NCBI GenBank assembly: GCA_028716025.1
Contig: JAQUQP010000023.1
Coordinates: 1 to 16,972 of the forward strand
Length of the DNA stretch: 16,972 nucleotides
Direction: 5' to 3'
Source: a bacterium
Lineage (GTDB): Bacteria; UBA6262
The notes below the pieces were generated by a model, which saw nothing but the letters and a program-made list of their open reading frames with translations, had not been told where the DNA came from and searched no databases. This document shows, piece after piece, positions 7,901 to 15,272 of the stretch. Both the position numbers and the translations under genes were made by a program. Positions within the stretch are counted from its first letter, which is position 1. Every line of letters begins with the position of its first letter.

Positions 7901-7936
7901 AAAAAAAACCCCTTTTTGCCGTAGGGCAAAAAGAGG
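7901..7936 (-). terminator. Intrinsic terminator after the GT4 gene
   Basis: On the minus strand, CCTCTTTTTGCC (7936-7925), loop CTAC, and GGCAAAAAGGGG (7920-7909) form a 12-bp stem with one G-T wobble and a 4-base loop. Eight T residues (7908-7901) follow. It lies 30 bases beyond the GT4 stop and closes the LPS block. Confidence 0.93.
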
Positions 7937-7966
7937 CTGAGAAAACTCGCGGAATAGTGACTATTT

Positions 7967-9061
7967 TTACTTTATTTCCATTACTTTTTGGTAAGCATTC
8001 TCAGTATTGATGGCAAACTGTTTCAGATTGAATTTTTCTTCAATATGACGATGCGCCTTATCACCCATACGCTTGCACATGCTTTTATCAACTAACAAGT
8101 CATAGATCCTTTGGGCCATGGCTTCATGATCGCCCGGGTCCACCAGGTACCCATTTTCCATATCTTTGATCAGCTCCGGGATACACCCGACTTTAGTAGC
8201 CACGAGCGGCTTACCGCAGGCCATCCATTCCATCACTACCCGGGAGATCGCTTCGCTACCCACTGAAGCCACTACCCCGATATCGCAGGTATTCATGAAC
8301 CTGACCACATCTTCAGTACGTCCCAGGTAAGAAATATCATCCTGCAAACCAAGACTATACACTGTCTCAGATAATCTTTTCCATTTAACATTTTCTTCTT
8401 TGCCTACGATCAGGAATTTTGCCTTAGGATATATATCCTTGACCATTTTAGCCGCTTGCACGAACGTACTGTGTCCTTTAACCGGATCCAGCCGACCGAC
8501 GATGCCAATAACAGATGTGTTCGGATCAAGTTTTAATGCGTTTTTCATATTTTCATCAGCATACTGCGGTTTATATACAGCTGTATCCAGGCCCTGGTAT
8601 ACAGTGATAAATTTATAATCCGGCAGTCCCAGACTCTTAATACATGCGGTGCGAATAAATTCCGCTGCGCAGATTATTAAATTACTTTTTTCGTATAAGT
8701 GTTTATTAGCTACATTGGCAGCGGGATTGCGAACATCACCGCGAGTACGGACAATGGGAATATGGCTAAATGTGGTGCGCAGGGAGAAATAGGCCCAGAA
8801 ATGGCTTTGGCCGCCGTGCGCGTTGACCAGTTCAATTTTTTCCTTTGTCATGGCCATTTTCAGGTTAAAAACATTTACGTCCGTGAAATTAACCGGCAAT
8901 ATTTGCAGTCCCATCTTTTTAGCCTGGGTGAGCGGCGGTTTATTTGGCCAGCCACCGACGACCACCTTATGCCCCCGGTCAGCGAGAGCTTTCGACACGG
9001 TCAAGGCATAATTGGTAATACCGCTATCCCAAGGTTCATCGATCAACTGCAAAATATTCAT
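7967..9061 (-). CDS. GT4-family glycosyltransferase
   Basis: A 364-residue retaining GT-B glycosyltransferase of the GT4 (Glycos_transf_1) type. The N-terminal acceptor domain begins MNILQLIDEPWDSGITNYA, with the glycine-containing loop typical of the group. The donor domain carries GRLDPVKG at 189-196 (Arg190 and Lys195, which contact the donor phosphate) and SEAISRVVMEW at 269-279, where Glu270 and Glu278 form the EX7E motif. No membrane segment is evident, so it probably works at the inner face of the cytoplasmic membrane. The ATG at 9061-9059 has a GGAG site at 9067-9070. It sits downstream of two heptosyltransferases but is separated from them by 470 bases; a role in LPS core or another surface glycan is inferred from context. 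The sugar and acceptor are unknown. A strong terminator follows. Confidence 0.88.
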   Translation of the reverse strand: MNILQLIDEPWDSGITNYALTVSKALADRGHKVVVGGWPNKPPLTQAKKMGLQILPVNFTDVNVFNLKMAMTKEKIELVNAHGGQSHFWAYFSLRTTFSHIPIVRTRGDVRNPAANVANKHLYEKSNLIICAAEFIRTACIKSLGLPDYKFITVYQGLDTAVYKPQYADENMKNALKLDPNTSVIGIVGRLDPVKGHSTFVQAAKMVKDIYPKAKFLIVGKEENVKWKRLSETVYSLGLQDDISYLGRTEDVVRFMNTCDIGVVASVGSEAISRVVMEWMACGKPLVATKVGCIPELIKDMENGYLVDPGDHEAMAQRIYDLLVDKSMCKRMGDKAHRHIEEKFNLKQFAINTENAYQKVMEIK

Positions 9062-9531
9062 GTATTCTCCATTCTATTTTCTAATACTTAATATCGATTT
9101 TACCGGGGTCCTGTTTCCGTGTATCAGGTAACTGTCACTATTTGTTCGCTCCGGTGTCGGTTTCCATGTCCGCTCACGCGGACCTGCGCCAAAGGTCATT
9201 TGACAACTCGGTGCCTCACAACTCGCCCACAGGGCTCAAACATGTCTCGGCATCCAGCAACCAAGAGATACCCTCGTTGTCTGCAAGCTGCTTTGGGCTG
9301 AAATCGACAAGCTCGCTCAAAATAATGACCAGTTCCCTGATCTATGCATTTAATAATAGGCGAGCGCGGCCGCTGATTGTCATGGAGAAAACCTTCGGAA
9401 GCTTGAGTTGGCATGGACGCTTCATCCCCGTTCTGTGGGGAACTCAAGCGAGATAGAGAGCGATTTCCGCGCCGGGGAAATCGACTCGTTTTTCGGAATG
9501 ACTCAGCGTGACAGCGAGCCGATCTACCATT
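9062..9531. other. Gene-free, hairpin-rich stretch; probable decayed insertion
   Basis: 470 bases between a heptosyltransferase and the GT4 gene inside an otherwise tight block. Apart from the GT4 ribosome site at 9067-9070, no convincing gene is seen on either strand; the longest frames give low-complexity peptides without recognisable motifs. The sequence is GC-richer than the E-type spacers and contains several inverted repeats: GTCCGC/GCGGAC at 9168-9183, and the nested set at 9401-9487. GTAACTGTCAC near 9128 resembles the imperfect palindromes that flank some REP-type elements. A minus-strand frame (9425-9216) is broken only by one TAG at 9344-9342. I see no intact transposase, tRNA or known RNA gene. 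Remnant of a mobile or repetitive element is my best reading. Confidence 0.45.
9401..9487. repeat. Cluster of inverted repeats
   Basis: GCTTGAGTT (9401-9409) pairs perfectly with AACTCAAGC (9441-9449), enclosing CCCC/GGGG (9426-9429 with 9437-9440). Immediately after, CGATTTCC (9461-9468) pairs with GGAAATCG (9476-9483) across a 7-base loop, extendable by GAG/CTC past a one-base bulge. A T5 run follows on the plus strand, but no plus-strand gene precedes it. Confidence 0.7.
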
Positions 9532-10569
9532 TTATTCTTCCAGACGCCTTTTCACCGCATCATAAACATCAGAAACCGATATCAACTTCATGCAGGCAAA
9601 ATTCCTCTTCGGGCAACGCATGCCCCCATGCTTCCCGCACGGACGACAAGGCAGATCTTTTTCTACGACGATATCTTTAGCGCTGTACGGATAAAATCCC
9701 AGGGACTGGGTAGTCGGCCCAAAAATCGCCACCACCGGCACACCTAACGCTACCGCTATATGCATCGCGCCAGAATCATTAGTGACCAACAAATTAAATC
9801 GTTTCATCAACGCAATCATTTGCGGTATGGTACTCCTGCCAGCCAGGTTAATGGCTGTTTCATGCATTTCGTGAGCCATTTTATCCGCTACCGGGACATC
9901 AGCCGGACCGCCAATGATGATGATCATAGCATTAAGTTCCTGCGCTAAACGGTCTGCCAGAGCGGCATATTTTTCCGTGGCATAGCGTTTGGTTGGCCAA
10001 ACACTGCCGGGATTTATGCCTATAACCAGATCCGCTGCTTTGATCTCATATTCGTTACAAAGTTCTAAAGCCTGGTTGATAGCTTTCTTGCCAGGGTCTA
10101 TAAAGATCGTGGATTTCCTGTCCTTTATTCCCAGTGGTTTAAGCAGGTCAAGATTCCGTTCGATCTCATGGATCTTTTGGCTTTGCCGGTAAGGTACCTT
10201 ATCAGTATAGAGAATTCTCCCGGCAGCAGAAGCAAATCCAATCCTGACCGGGATCCGAGCCAGAAAACACAGCAAGACACTTTTAAAAGAACGATGCGGT
10301 AATAACGCCACGTTGAAATGACGTGCTTTAATTTTTAACACCAGGGAACGGAAAGCCAGCCAGGACCTATCTTTACCTTTTTTATCATAGACGATGATCT
10401 CGTCTATATCCGGATTATTCTCCAGTACCTCCTTTACACTGGGAATAACCATCACGCTCAGATAAGCATCAGGAAAAGCTTTCTTGGTCGCCATGATCAG
10501 CGGGATCGTCAAGACGACATCTCCCAAAAATGCCGTCTGTATTATTAAAATTCTTTTAATATTTTCCAT
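9532..10569 (-). CDS. GT9 heptosyltransferase-family protein (downstream copy)
   Basis: 345 residues from the chosen start, the normal length for LPS heptosyltransferases (WaaC/WaaF/WaaQ family), which transfer ADP-heptose to the inner core at the cytoplasmic membrane. Seen: ILIIQTAFLGDVVLTIP with Asp17 in the position of the catalytic Asp, NPGSVWPTKR at 186-195, NDSGAMH at 264-270 and FGPT at 283-286. The tail has cysteines C308-x2-C311-x7-C319-x6-C326. The start at 10569 is preferred over an in-frame ATG nine codons upstream (10596): it has AAGGTG at 6 bases, while the upstream ATG has no good site and overlaps a short repeat. The product of the gene just upstream is the same length with the same cysteine spacing, so the two look like diverged duplicates. 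Acceptor position and exact sugar cannot be told. Confidence 0.88.
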   Translation of the reverse strand: MENIKRILIIQTAFLGDVVLTIPLIMATKKAFPDAYLSVMVIPSVKEVLENNPDIDEIIVYDKKGKDRSWLAFRSLVLKIKARHFNVALLPHRSFKSVLLCFLARIPVRIGFASAAGRILYTDKVPYRQSQKIHEIERNLDLLKPLGIKDRKSTIFIDPGKKAINQALELCNEYEIKAADLVIGINPGSVWPTKRYATEKYAALADRLAQELNAMIIIIGGPADVPVADKMAHEMHETAINLAGRSTIPQMIALMKRFNLLVTNDSGAMHIAVALGVPVVAIFGPTTQSLGFYPYSAKDIVVEKDLPCRPCGKHGGMRCPKRNFACMKLISVSDVYDAVKRRLEE

Positions 10570-10575
10570 CAAACA

Positions 10576-10581
10576 CACCTT
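10576..10581 (-). promoter_or_regulatory. Ribosome binding site deciding the heptosyltransferase start
   Basis: AAGGTG on the minus strand, 6 bases before the ATG at 10569. It favours this start over the in-frame ATG at 10596 and gives a protein that begins directly with the first Rossmann strand, as in the family. Confidence 0.7.
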
Positions 10582-10589
10582 ATGATTTT

Positions 10590-10621
10590 CTGCCATCTGC
10601 CGTCTACTAACTGCCGTCTGC
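10590..10621. repeat. Short direct repeats CTGCCGTCT
   Basis: CTGCCGTCT occurs at 10597-10605 and 10611-10619, with the one-mismatch copy CTGCCATCT at 10590-10598 overlapping the first. The array spans the stop codon of the upstream heptosyltransferase (10609-10607) and encodes its last residues ADGS. Confidence 0.7.
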
Positions 10622-11644
10622 TTTTAACTGCTCCTGCACTGATTCAAATACTTCTTGTGCTGAAAGTCCGGCCAGGCAGAGCCGGTCCCCTCTTTTACAT
10701 TCATTGGTACCATGCAAACTGCAAGGGCGGCAGGGTAATTCCTTAAACAATACAATATCCCTGGTTCGCGGGCGGATGAACCCGAATTCCGGCACAGTGG
10801 GCCCGAGCAGAACCAATACCGGGACATCCAGAGCCTGAGCAATATGCAGCGCTCCGGAATCACCGGTTACCACTACCCGGCACTGTTTGATCAGCGCGCA
10901 TAACTGGCGCAGGTCAGTCTTCCCGGCCAGGTTTATGACCGTATCCCTGATATCGCCCGTTTCTTTTAATAATTTACTGATAAAAAGCTGGTCGGCAGAA
11001 TCCCCGAACAACAGCAACTTTAATTTTTTACCTTGGCAGAGGTTGATAAATTCCAGCCAATTTGGTAACGGCCATTTTTTTGTTTCCCATTTAGCGCTTG
11101 GATTCAACCCGATGACCAGGTCATCCGGCACAATACCATACTGTTCCAGTGAAGCCTGGGCTAACCTGATCTCTTTTTCCGTAAGAAATATTTTAGTATC
11201 AGGGTGCCCGGGCAATGATCCTAAAAATCCCAGGGTATCTAAATAACGCTGGACCACGCTTTTTCGCAACGCCGGATTATCCTGTTTAAAATGGAGGAGC
11301 GCGTAACGATTTAAAGATTGTTTATCATAATGGATAACTTTTGTGCCTGAAGCCAACCCTAAGATATGGCTGCGCAAATTGCTATGCAGGTCTATTATCA
11401 GGTCATATTTGTTTTTCCTGACATGACTTATCAGGTTGGCCAGGTTTTCCTGCTGTTCTAAGGTGAGGATCTCATCAATATTCGGATTATTAGCAAAAAT
11501 ATCCTGGTATTGGCTTTTGGTCAGGACAGCTATTTTTGCGCCTGGCAAGGCCTGGCGCAGAGCGGCAAATACCGGCGTAGTCAGGACCACGTCCCCCAGG
11601 GAACTAAACCGCACCACTAGAATATTTTTATATACTGGGTTCAT
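10607..11644 (-). CDS. GT9 heptosyltransferase-family protein (upstream copy)
   Basis: A 345-residue GT9 protein with the same layout as the next gene. The N-terminal Rossmann start is ILVVRFSSLGDVVLTTP (Asp18), then NPSAKWETKKWP at 181-192, GDSGALH at 261-267, LLGPT at 279-283, and a tail with C305-x2-C308-x7-C316-x6-C323. It should add heptose or a related sugar to the Kdo-lipid A or inner core at the inner face of the membrane. The ATG (11644-11642) overlaps the TGA of waaA (ATGA), so translation is coupled and expression follows waaA. The last four residues and the stop lie in a short repeat, suggesting that the extreme C-terminus was altered by it. WaaC versus WaaF assignment is not possible from the sequence alone. 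Confidence 0.9.
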   Translation of the reverse strand: MNPVYKNILVVRFSSLGDVVLTTPVFAALRQALPGAKIAVLTKSQYQDIFANNPNIDEILTLEQQENLANLISHVRKNKYDLIIDLHSNLRSHILGLASGTKVIHYDKQSLNRYALLHFKQDNPALRKSVVQRYLDTLGFLGSLPGHPDTKIFLTEKEIRLAQASLEQYGIVPDDLVIGLNPSAKWETKKWPLPNWLEFINLCQGKKLKLLLFGDSADQLFISKLLKETGDIRDTVINLAGKTDLRQLCALIKQCRVVVTGDSGALHIAQALDVPVLVLLGPTVPEFGFIRPRTRDIVLFKELPCRPCSLHGTNECKRGDRLCLAGLSAQEVFESVQEQLKADGS

Positions 11645-12903
11645 AATACCAAAAGCCTTTCCATGGCCGCTATGTTCTTATCCAAGGCTCCTTTTTTAGC
11701 GATCAAGCTTTCCCTGGCCCTGTCGCCCAGGAGCCGGGCAGCTTCCGGATGAGTTAATAAAAATTCAACTTTTTCCGTTAACTCAGCCGGGGTTTTTACC
11801 TGGATCACCGCGTTGCGCTGTAATAAATAGGCAGTGATCTCCTTAAAATTGCGCATGTCCGGACCGCATACAATTGGCTTGGCCAGGGCAGCTGGTTCTA
11901 ATAAATTTTGTCCGCCAAAATTAGCCAGGCTCCCGCCGATAAACACAACATCAGCTATGCTGTAAGCGCGCAGCAGTTCTCCCATCCTGTCGATCAGCAG
12001 GCAATCATAGACTGGATTAGCGGATATCTGTGAATATAAAGCAAACTGAATATTATTATCGCGTAACAGCTTTCTGATCTCATTAATACGTTCCAGGTGC
12101 CGCGGTGCCAGCACTAGTTTTAAATTAGGTACTTTTTTCCGTATATCCAGGAATGCTTTTAAGAGCAGGCTCTCTTCACCGTTACGGGTACTGCCGGCGA
12201 CCCAGACCAGATCCCCGGGCCCAAACAAATATTCGCCGCGGATAGCGGCAGCCGGAGCAGTTGGCGTGATCTCAAAATCATATTTAATATTATCAGTAAT
12301 ACTGATCAACTGTTCCTGCATTCCCAACGCTATAAATCGTTCCCGATCCTCACTGGTCTGAACACAAGCATGATCCAAACTACGCACTATATTTCCGAAT
12401 AACATCTTAAATTTCCAATAAGTCGGATAGCTCCGGTCAGACAACCGGCCATTAAGCAGGATTATTTTAACTCCCTTTTTCCTGGCCGTAGTAATGAGAT
12501 TAGGCCATAATTCAGTTTCTATGATTCCCAGTAAAACCGGGTTAAGCCTGTTAATAGACCTGGTTACGATGAAAGGCAGGTCCAAGGGAGCAAAAATAAC
12601 TTCAGCCATTCCAGACAGGCTGGTTTGAGCTTGTTTGAAACCAGTCGGGGTGATGACGGAAACAATAATTGGACAGGCCTTCTTACGCTCCTGCAGTTTT
12701 TTCACCAGGGCCGCGGCGATTTTCACTTCACCAACGCTGGCAGCATGAAGCCAAACCACTGGTTTTGATTGTACCGGTAGATCAAACCCCAAGCGCTGCC
12801 AGAATCCCGTCCGCCAGGCACCTGAGAACAGGAGTTTTAGCAACCAGTAAGGAGAACTGATAAGAACTGCTATAAGGAGTACAGTATTATATAGCCAGAT
12901 CAT
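11641..12903 (-). CDS. waaA: Kdo transferase (3-deoxy-D-manno-octulosonic acid transferase)
   Basis: 420 residues, the usual length for WaaA/KdtA (GT30), which moves Kdo from CMP-Kdo to the lipid A precursor. An N-terminal hydrophobic segment (about 5-26) anchors it to the cytoplasmic membrane. WLHAASVGEV at 51-60 includes Glu59, the likely general base of the family. Further motifs are IIETELWPNLI at 127-137, NGRLSDRSY at 151-159, AGSTRNGEE at 236-244, LAPRHLER at 265-272, and GGSLANFGGQNLLEPA at 323-338 in the donor site. The ATG at 12903-12901 overlaps the upstream TGA by ATGA, and its own TGA overlaps the next ATG in the same way, so three genes are coupled. Number of Kdo residues added is not predictable. 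Confidence 0.96.
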   Translation of the reverse strand: MIWLYNTVLLIAVLISSPYWLLKLLFSGAWRTGFWQRLGFDLPVQSKPVVWLHAASVGEVKIAAALVKKLQERKKACPIIVSVITPTGFKQAQTSLSGMAEVIFAPLDLPFIVTRSINRLNPVLLGIIETELWPNLITTARKKGVKIILLNGRLSDRSYPTYWKFKMLFGNIVRSLDHACVQTSEDRERFIALGMQEQLISITDNIKYDFEITPTAPAAAIRGEYLFGPGDLVWVAGSTRNGEESLLLKAFLDIRKKVPNLKLVLAPRHLERINEIRKLLRDNNIQFALYSQISANPVYDCLLIDRMGELLRAYSIADVVFIGGSLANFGGQNLLEPAALAKPIVCGPDMRNFKEITAYLLQRNAVIQVKTPAELTEKVEFLLTHPEAARLLGDRARESLIAKKGALDKNIAAMERLLVL

Positions 12904-13523
12904 ACTAATTTATCCGTTTCATCGGTCAGAAGATTCAGCGCTGCTTGCAGTTCTTTCTTCTTCTCTTCCAGATCGTCTGTTTTCCGGACATATACCGGAT
13001 TACCATTGGCTACGATAATAGAATTAAAAGGATACGGGACAACAAAATTATCCCAGTTATTCAGTATTTTTTTGCGGCGGGCGCTGAACGTCAGCGGCAC
13101 AATAGGCAGGCCTGTTTTCTGGGCGATATACAAAACCCCGGGTTGGATTTCCCGGTATGGTCCTTTGGGCCCGTCAGGAGTAAAAGCTAATACATCACCG
13201 GCAGCCGCCGCGTGCACCAATTCAACCAGGGCCCGCATACCACCGCGCGTAGATGAACCCCGGACCGCCTTAAAACCGAATAACCTGGTAATATCGGTAA
13301 TAAGTTGGCCATCCCGGCTCTGGCTGATCAAAATATTAATTTTACGGAAACGGTGGGAATAGACGAGGAATAACTGCCGGCCGTGCCAGAAAGCGTAAAT
13401 AAAATTTTGCCCTTCTTTTTTAAACTTTTCGATGATCCCGTTATTGATCACAGTAACGTGGCTGGTAAGACCGACAAACCAAATTGCTATATATCCAATA
13501 AGAGCGATAAGCTTATTGATCAA
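12900..13523 (-). CDS. DUF374-family lysophospholipid acyltransferase-like protein
   Basis: 207 residues with an N-terminal hydrophobic segment (about 3-20). Conserved blocks of the DUF374/PlsC-like group are AFWHGRQL at 44-51 (His47), SQSRDG at 67-72, VRGSSTRGG at 87-95, and AFTPDGPKGP at 113-122. These proteins are thought to transfer an acyl chain at the membrane; lying between msbA and waaA, this one is likely a lipid A acyltransferase, possibly substituting for LpxL. The start is TTG at 13523-13521, chosen because AGGAG (13530-13534) is correctly spaced and the frame has no better ATG nearby. It starts 18 bases after the msbA stop, and its TGA overlaps the waaA ATG. The family is clear; acyl donor and position are inferred. 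Confidence 0.85.
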   Translation of the reverse strand: MINKLIALIGYIAIWFVGLTSHVTVINNGIIEKFKKEGQNFIYAFWHGRQLFLVYSHRFRKINILISQSRDGQLITDITRLFGFKAVRGSSTRGGMRALVELVHAAAAGDVLAFTPDGPKGPYREIQPGVLYIAQKTGLPIVPLTFSARRKKILNNWDNFVVPYPFNSIIVANGNPVYVRKTDDLEEKKKELQAALNLLTDETDKLV

Positions 13524-13529
13524 AATAAA

Positions 13530-13534
13530 CTCCT
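13530..13534 (-). promoter_or_regulatory. Ribosome binding site supporting a TTG start
   Basis: AGGAG on the minus strand, 6 bases before the TTG at 13523 that opens the DUF374 gene. It sits within the 18-base gap after the msbA stop. Confidence 0.75.
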
Positions 13535-13541
13535 GACTACT

Positions 13542-15272
13542 TTAATCCCTAAACTGTATCTCGTGCAACTTTTTATATAAACTGCAACGGTTCAGCAGTT
13601 CCTGGTGCTTGCCGATATCCACTATTCTGCCTTTTTCCAGCACGACGATCTTGTCCGCTTTACGAATAGTGGAAAGCCGGTGCGCGATAATAAACGTCGT
13701 GCGCTTGATCATTAACTTATCCAGGGCCTCCTGCACGATCTGTTCACTCTCGCTGTCCAGGGCGCTGGTAGCTTCATCCAGGATCAGGATCCGGGGATCT
13801 TTTAATATCGCCCGGGCCATGGCAATGCGTTGCCGCTCCCCGCCGCTCAGGTTGATCCCGCGATCACGGATCATAGTTTCATATCCCTGTTCCAGAGAGG
13901 AGATAAAATTGTGCGCATTTGCCGCTTTAGCCGCCTTGATCACTTCCTGCTCCGTGGCCTGGGGATTGCCATAGGCGATGTTATTCCTGACTGTATCGCT
14001 GAAGAGGATGGTTTCCTGGGTGACAATACCGATCTGGTTTCTTAATGAAGATAACGTCACCCCCTTCAGGTCATACCCATCCATAGTAATGGCTCCAGCC
14101 GTCGGATCATAGAAACGGGGTATTAAATTAACCAGAGTGGTCTTGCCGCTGCCGCTAGGGCCGACAATAGCTATGATCTCCCCGGTTTTCACTTTTAAAT
14201 CAATATCGCCCAGCACCGGCCCGGCATCATAAGCAAACCCTACTTTCTCAAACACAATATCTTTTTGCAGTGACGGCAAGGGAACAGCATTCGGCGCTTC
14301 CATCACTGTCGGTTCAGTTTCCAATACCTTAAATATACGTTCGCTGGCGGCTATGGTTTGCTGCAGTACGGCATTGGTATTGGAAAAATTACGGATCGGA
14401 GTATATGTAGACAACGCTGCTCCCACAAAAGAAAAAAATGCTCCAGCTGTCCAAGAACCGCGGATCACTTCCAACCCGCCATACCAGACAAATATCGTGG
14501 AACCCAGCACTCCGATAAATTCCATCAGCGGCGGCGACAGGGCGATCACCCGCATTGACCGCATAGTGAGATCAAAGAAATTGCGGTTCTCTCTTTCGAA
14601 CCGGACGATCTCCCGGTCCTGGGCGCAAAAAGCCTTAACGATCTTGATGCCGGAAATTGTTTCCAGGAGTATGGAGTATATATCCGCGGTCTTCTGCTGG
14701 GATTCAGTAGATACCCGGCGCAGCTTCTTGCCAAATATCACCAAGACATAGATCATAAAAGGACTGAAAACTAAAGTATAGGTAGCAAAGCGCCAGTGTA
14801 AGTAAAACATTAAAGCGATCAGGCCGATAATGGTCAAACCATCCTTGACAAAACTGACCAGGCCGCTAGAAACGGCATTCTGGATGATCCCGACATCATT
14901 GGTAATGCGGGAAATAATGGACCCGGTCCTTTTGTTTTCAAAATAATCCAGGGAAAGCCTTTGGTGGTAGTGTTTATACAGGTCATTGCGCAGGTCCAGG
15001 ACAATTTTCTGACCGATATACGACATCAGATACCCTTGCCCATATGAACATATCCCTTTCAAGAGAAAGATCAAAGGCAAACTAAGGGAGATCATTAACA
15101 GCATCTGCACATTCTTTTCGATGAAAATACGGTCGATCACATATTTCAGGATCCACATGGAGGCCGTAGTAAACAGGGCTACGCCGATCATGAACACTAT
15201 CGCCCACAGCAACCGGTTATAGTAAGGCTTGACGTATGGCCAGAGTTTTTTGAAGATCTTTTTATTATCCAT
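13542..15272 (-). CDS. msbA: Lipid A/LPS flippase-type ABC exporter (MsbA-like)
   Basis: A 576-residue half-transporter with the usual order: six membrane helices in about 1-310, then the nucleotide-binding domain. Walker A GPSGSGKT at 371-378, Q-loop Gln419, signature LSGGERQ at 475-481, Walker B ILILDE at 495-500, and H-loop His531 are all intact, so it should hydrolyse ATP as a homodimer. Length and position directly between lpxB and waaA support MsbA, which flips core-lipid A across the inner membrane. The ATG at 15272-15270 lies inside the end of lpxB (8-base overlap). No good ribosome site is seen close by, so coupling to lpxB translation is likely. General multidrug or peptide export is an alternative on sequence alone, but the neighbours argue against it. 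Confidence 0.93.
   Translation of the reverse strand: MDNKKIFKKLWPYVKPYYNRLLWAIVFMIGVALFTTASMWILKYVIDRIFIEKNVQMLLMISLSLPLIFLLKGICSYGQGYLMSYIGQKIVLDLRNDLYKHYHQRLSLDYFENKRTGSIISRITNDVGIIQNAVSSGLVSFVKDGLTIIGLIALMFYLHWRFATYTLVFSPFMIYVLVIFGKKLRRVSTESQQKTADIYSILLETISGIKIVKAFCAQDREIVRFERENRNFFDLTMRSMRVIALSPPLMEFIGVLGSTIFVWYGGLEVIRGSWTAGAFFSFVGAALSTYTPIRNFSNTNAVLQQTIAASERIFKVLETEPTVMEAPNAVPLPSLQKDIVFEKVGFAYDAGPVLGDIDLKVKTGEIIAIVGPSGSGKTTLVNLIPRFYDPTAGAITMDGYDLKGVTLSSLRNQIGIVTQETILFSDTVRNNIAYGNPQATEQEVIKAAKAANAHNFISSLEQGYETMIRDRGINLSGGERQRIAMARAILKDPRILILDEATSALDSESEQIVQEALDKLMIKRTTFIIAHRLSTIRKADKIVVLEKGRIVDIGKHQELLNRCSLYKKLHEIQFRD

Noticed and set aside
9142..9456. 104-residue plus-strand open frame, and an 83-residue minus-strand one (9196-9447)
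   Set aside because: Peptides are rich in Ser/Arg/Pro with no motif, no ribosome site is apparent, and they overlap each other on opposite strands.
9461..9492. Plus-strand intrinsic terminator (stem 9461-9483, T5 run)
   Set aside because: There is no plus-strand gene upstream, and the T-run is offset from the stem by several bases; more likely part of the inverted-repeat cluster.
10570..10596. Nine-residue N-terminal extension of the downstream heptosyltransferase
   Set aside because: The upstream ATG lacks a ribosome site and lies in the CTGCC repeat; the internal ATG has AAGGTG at proper spacing.
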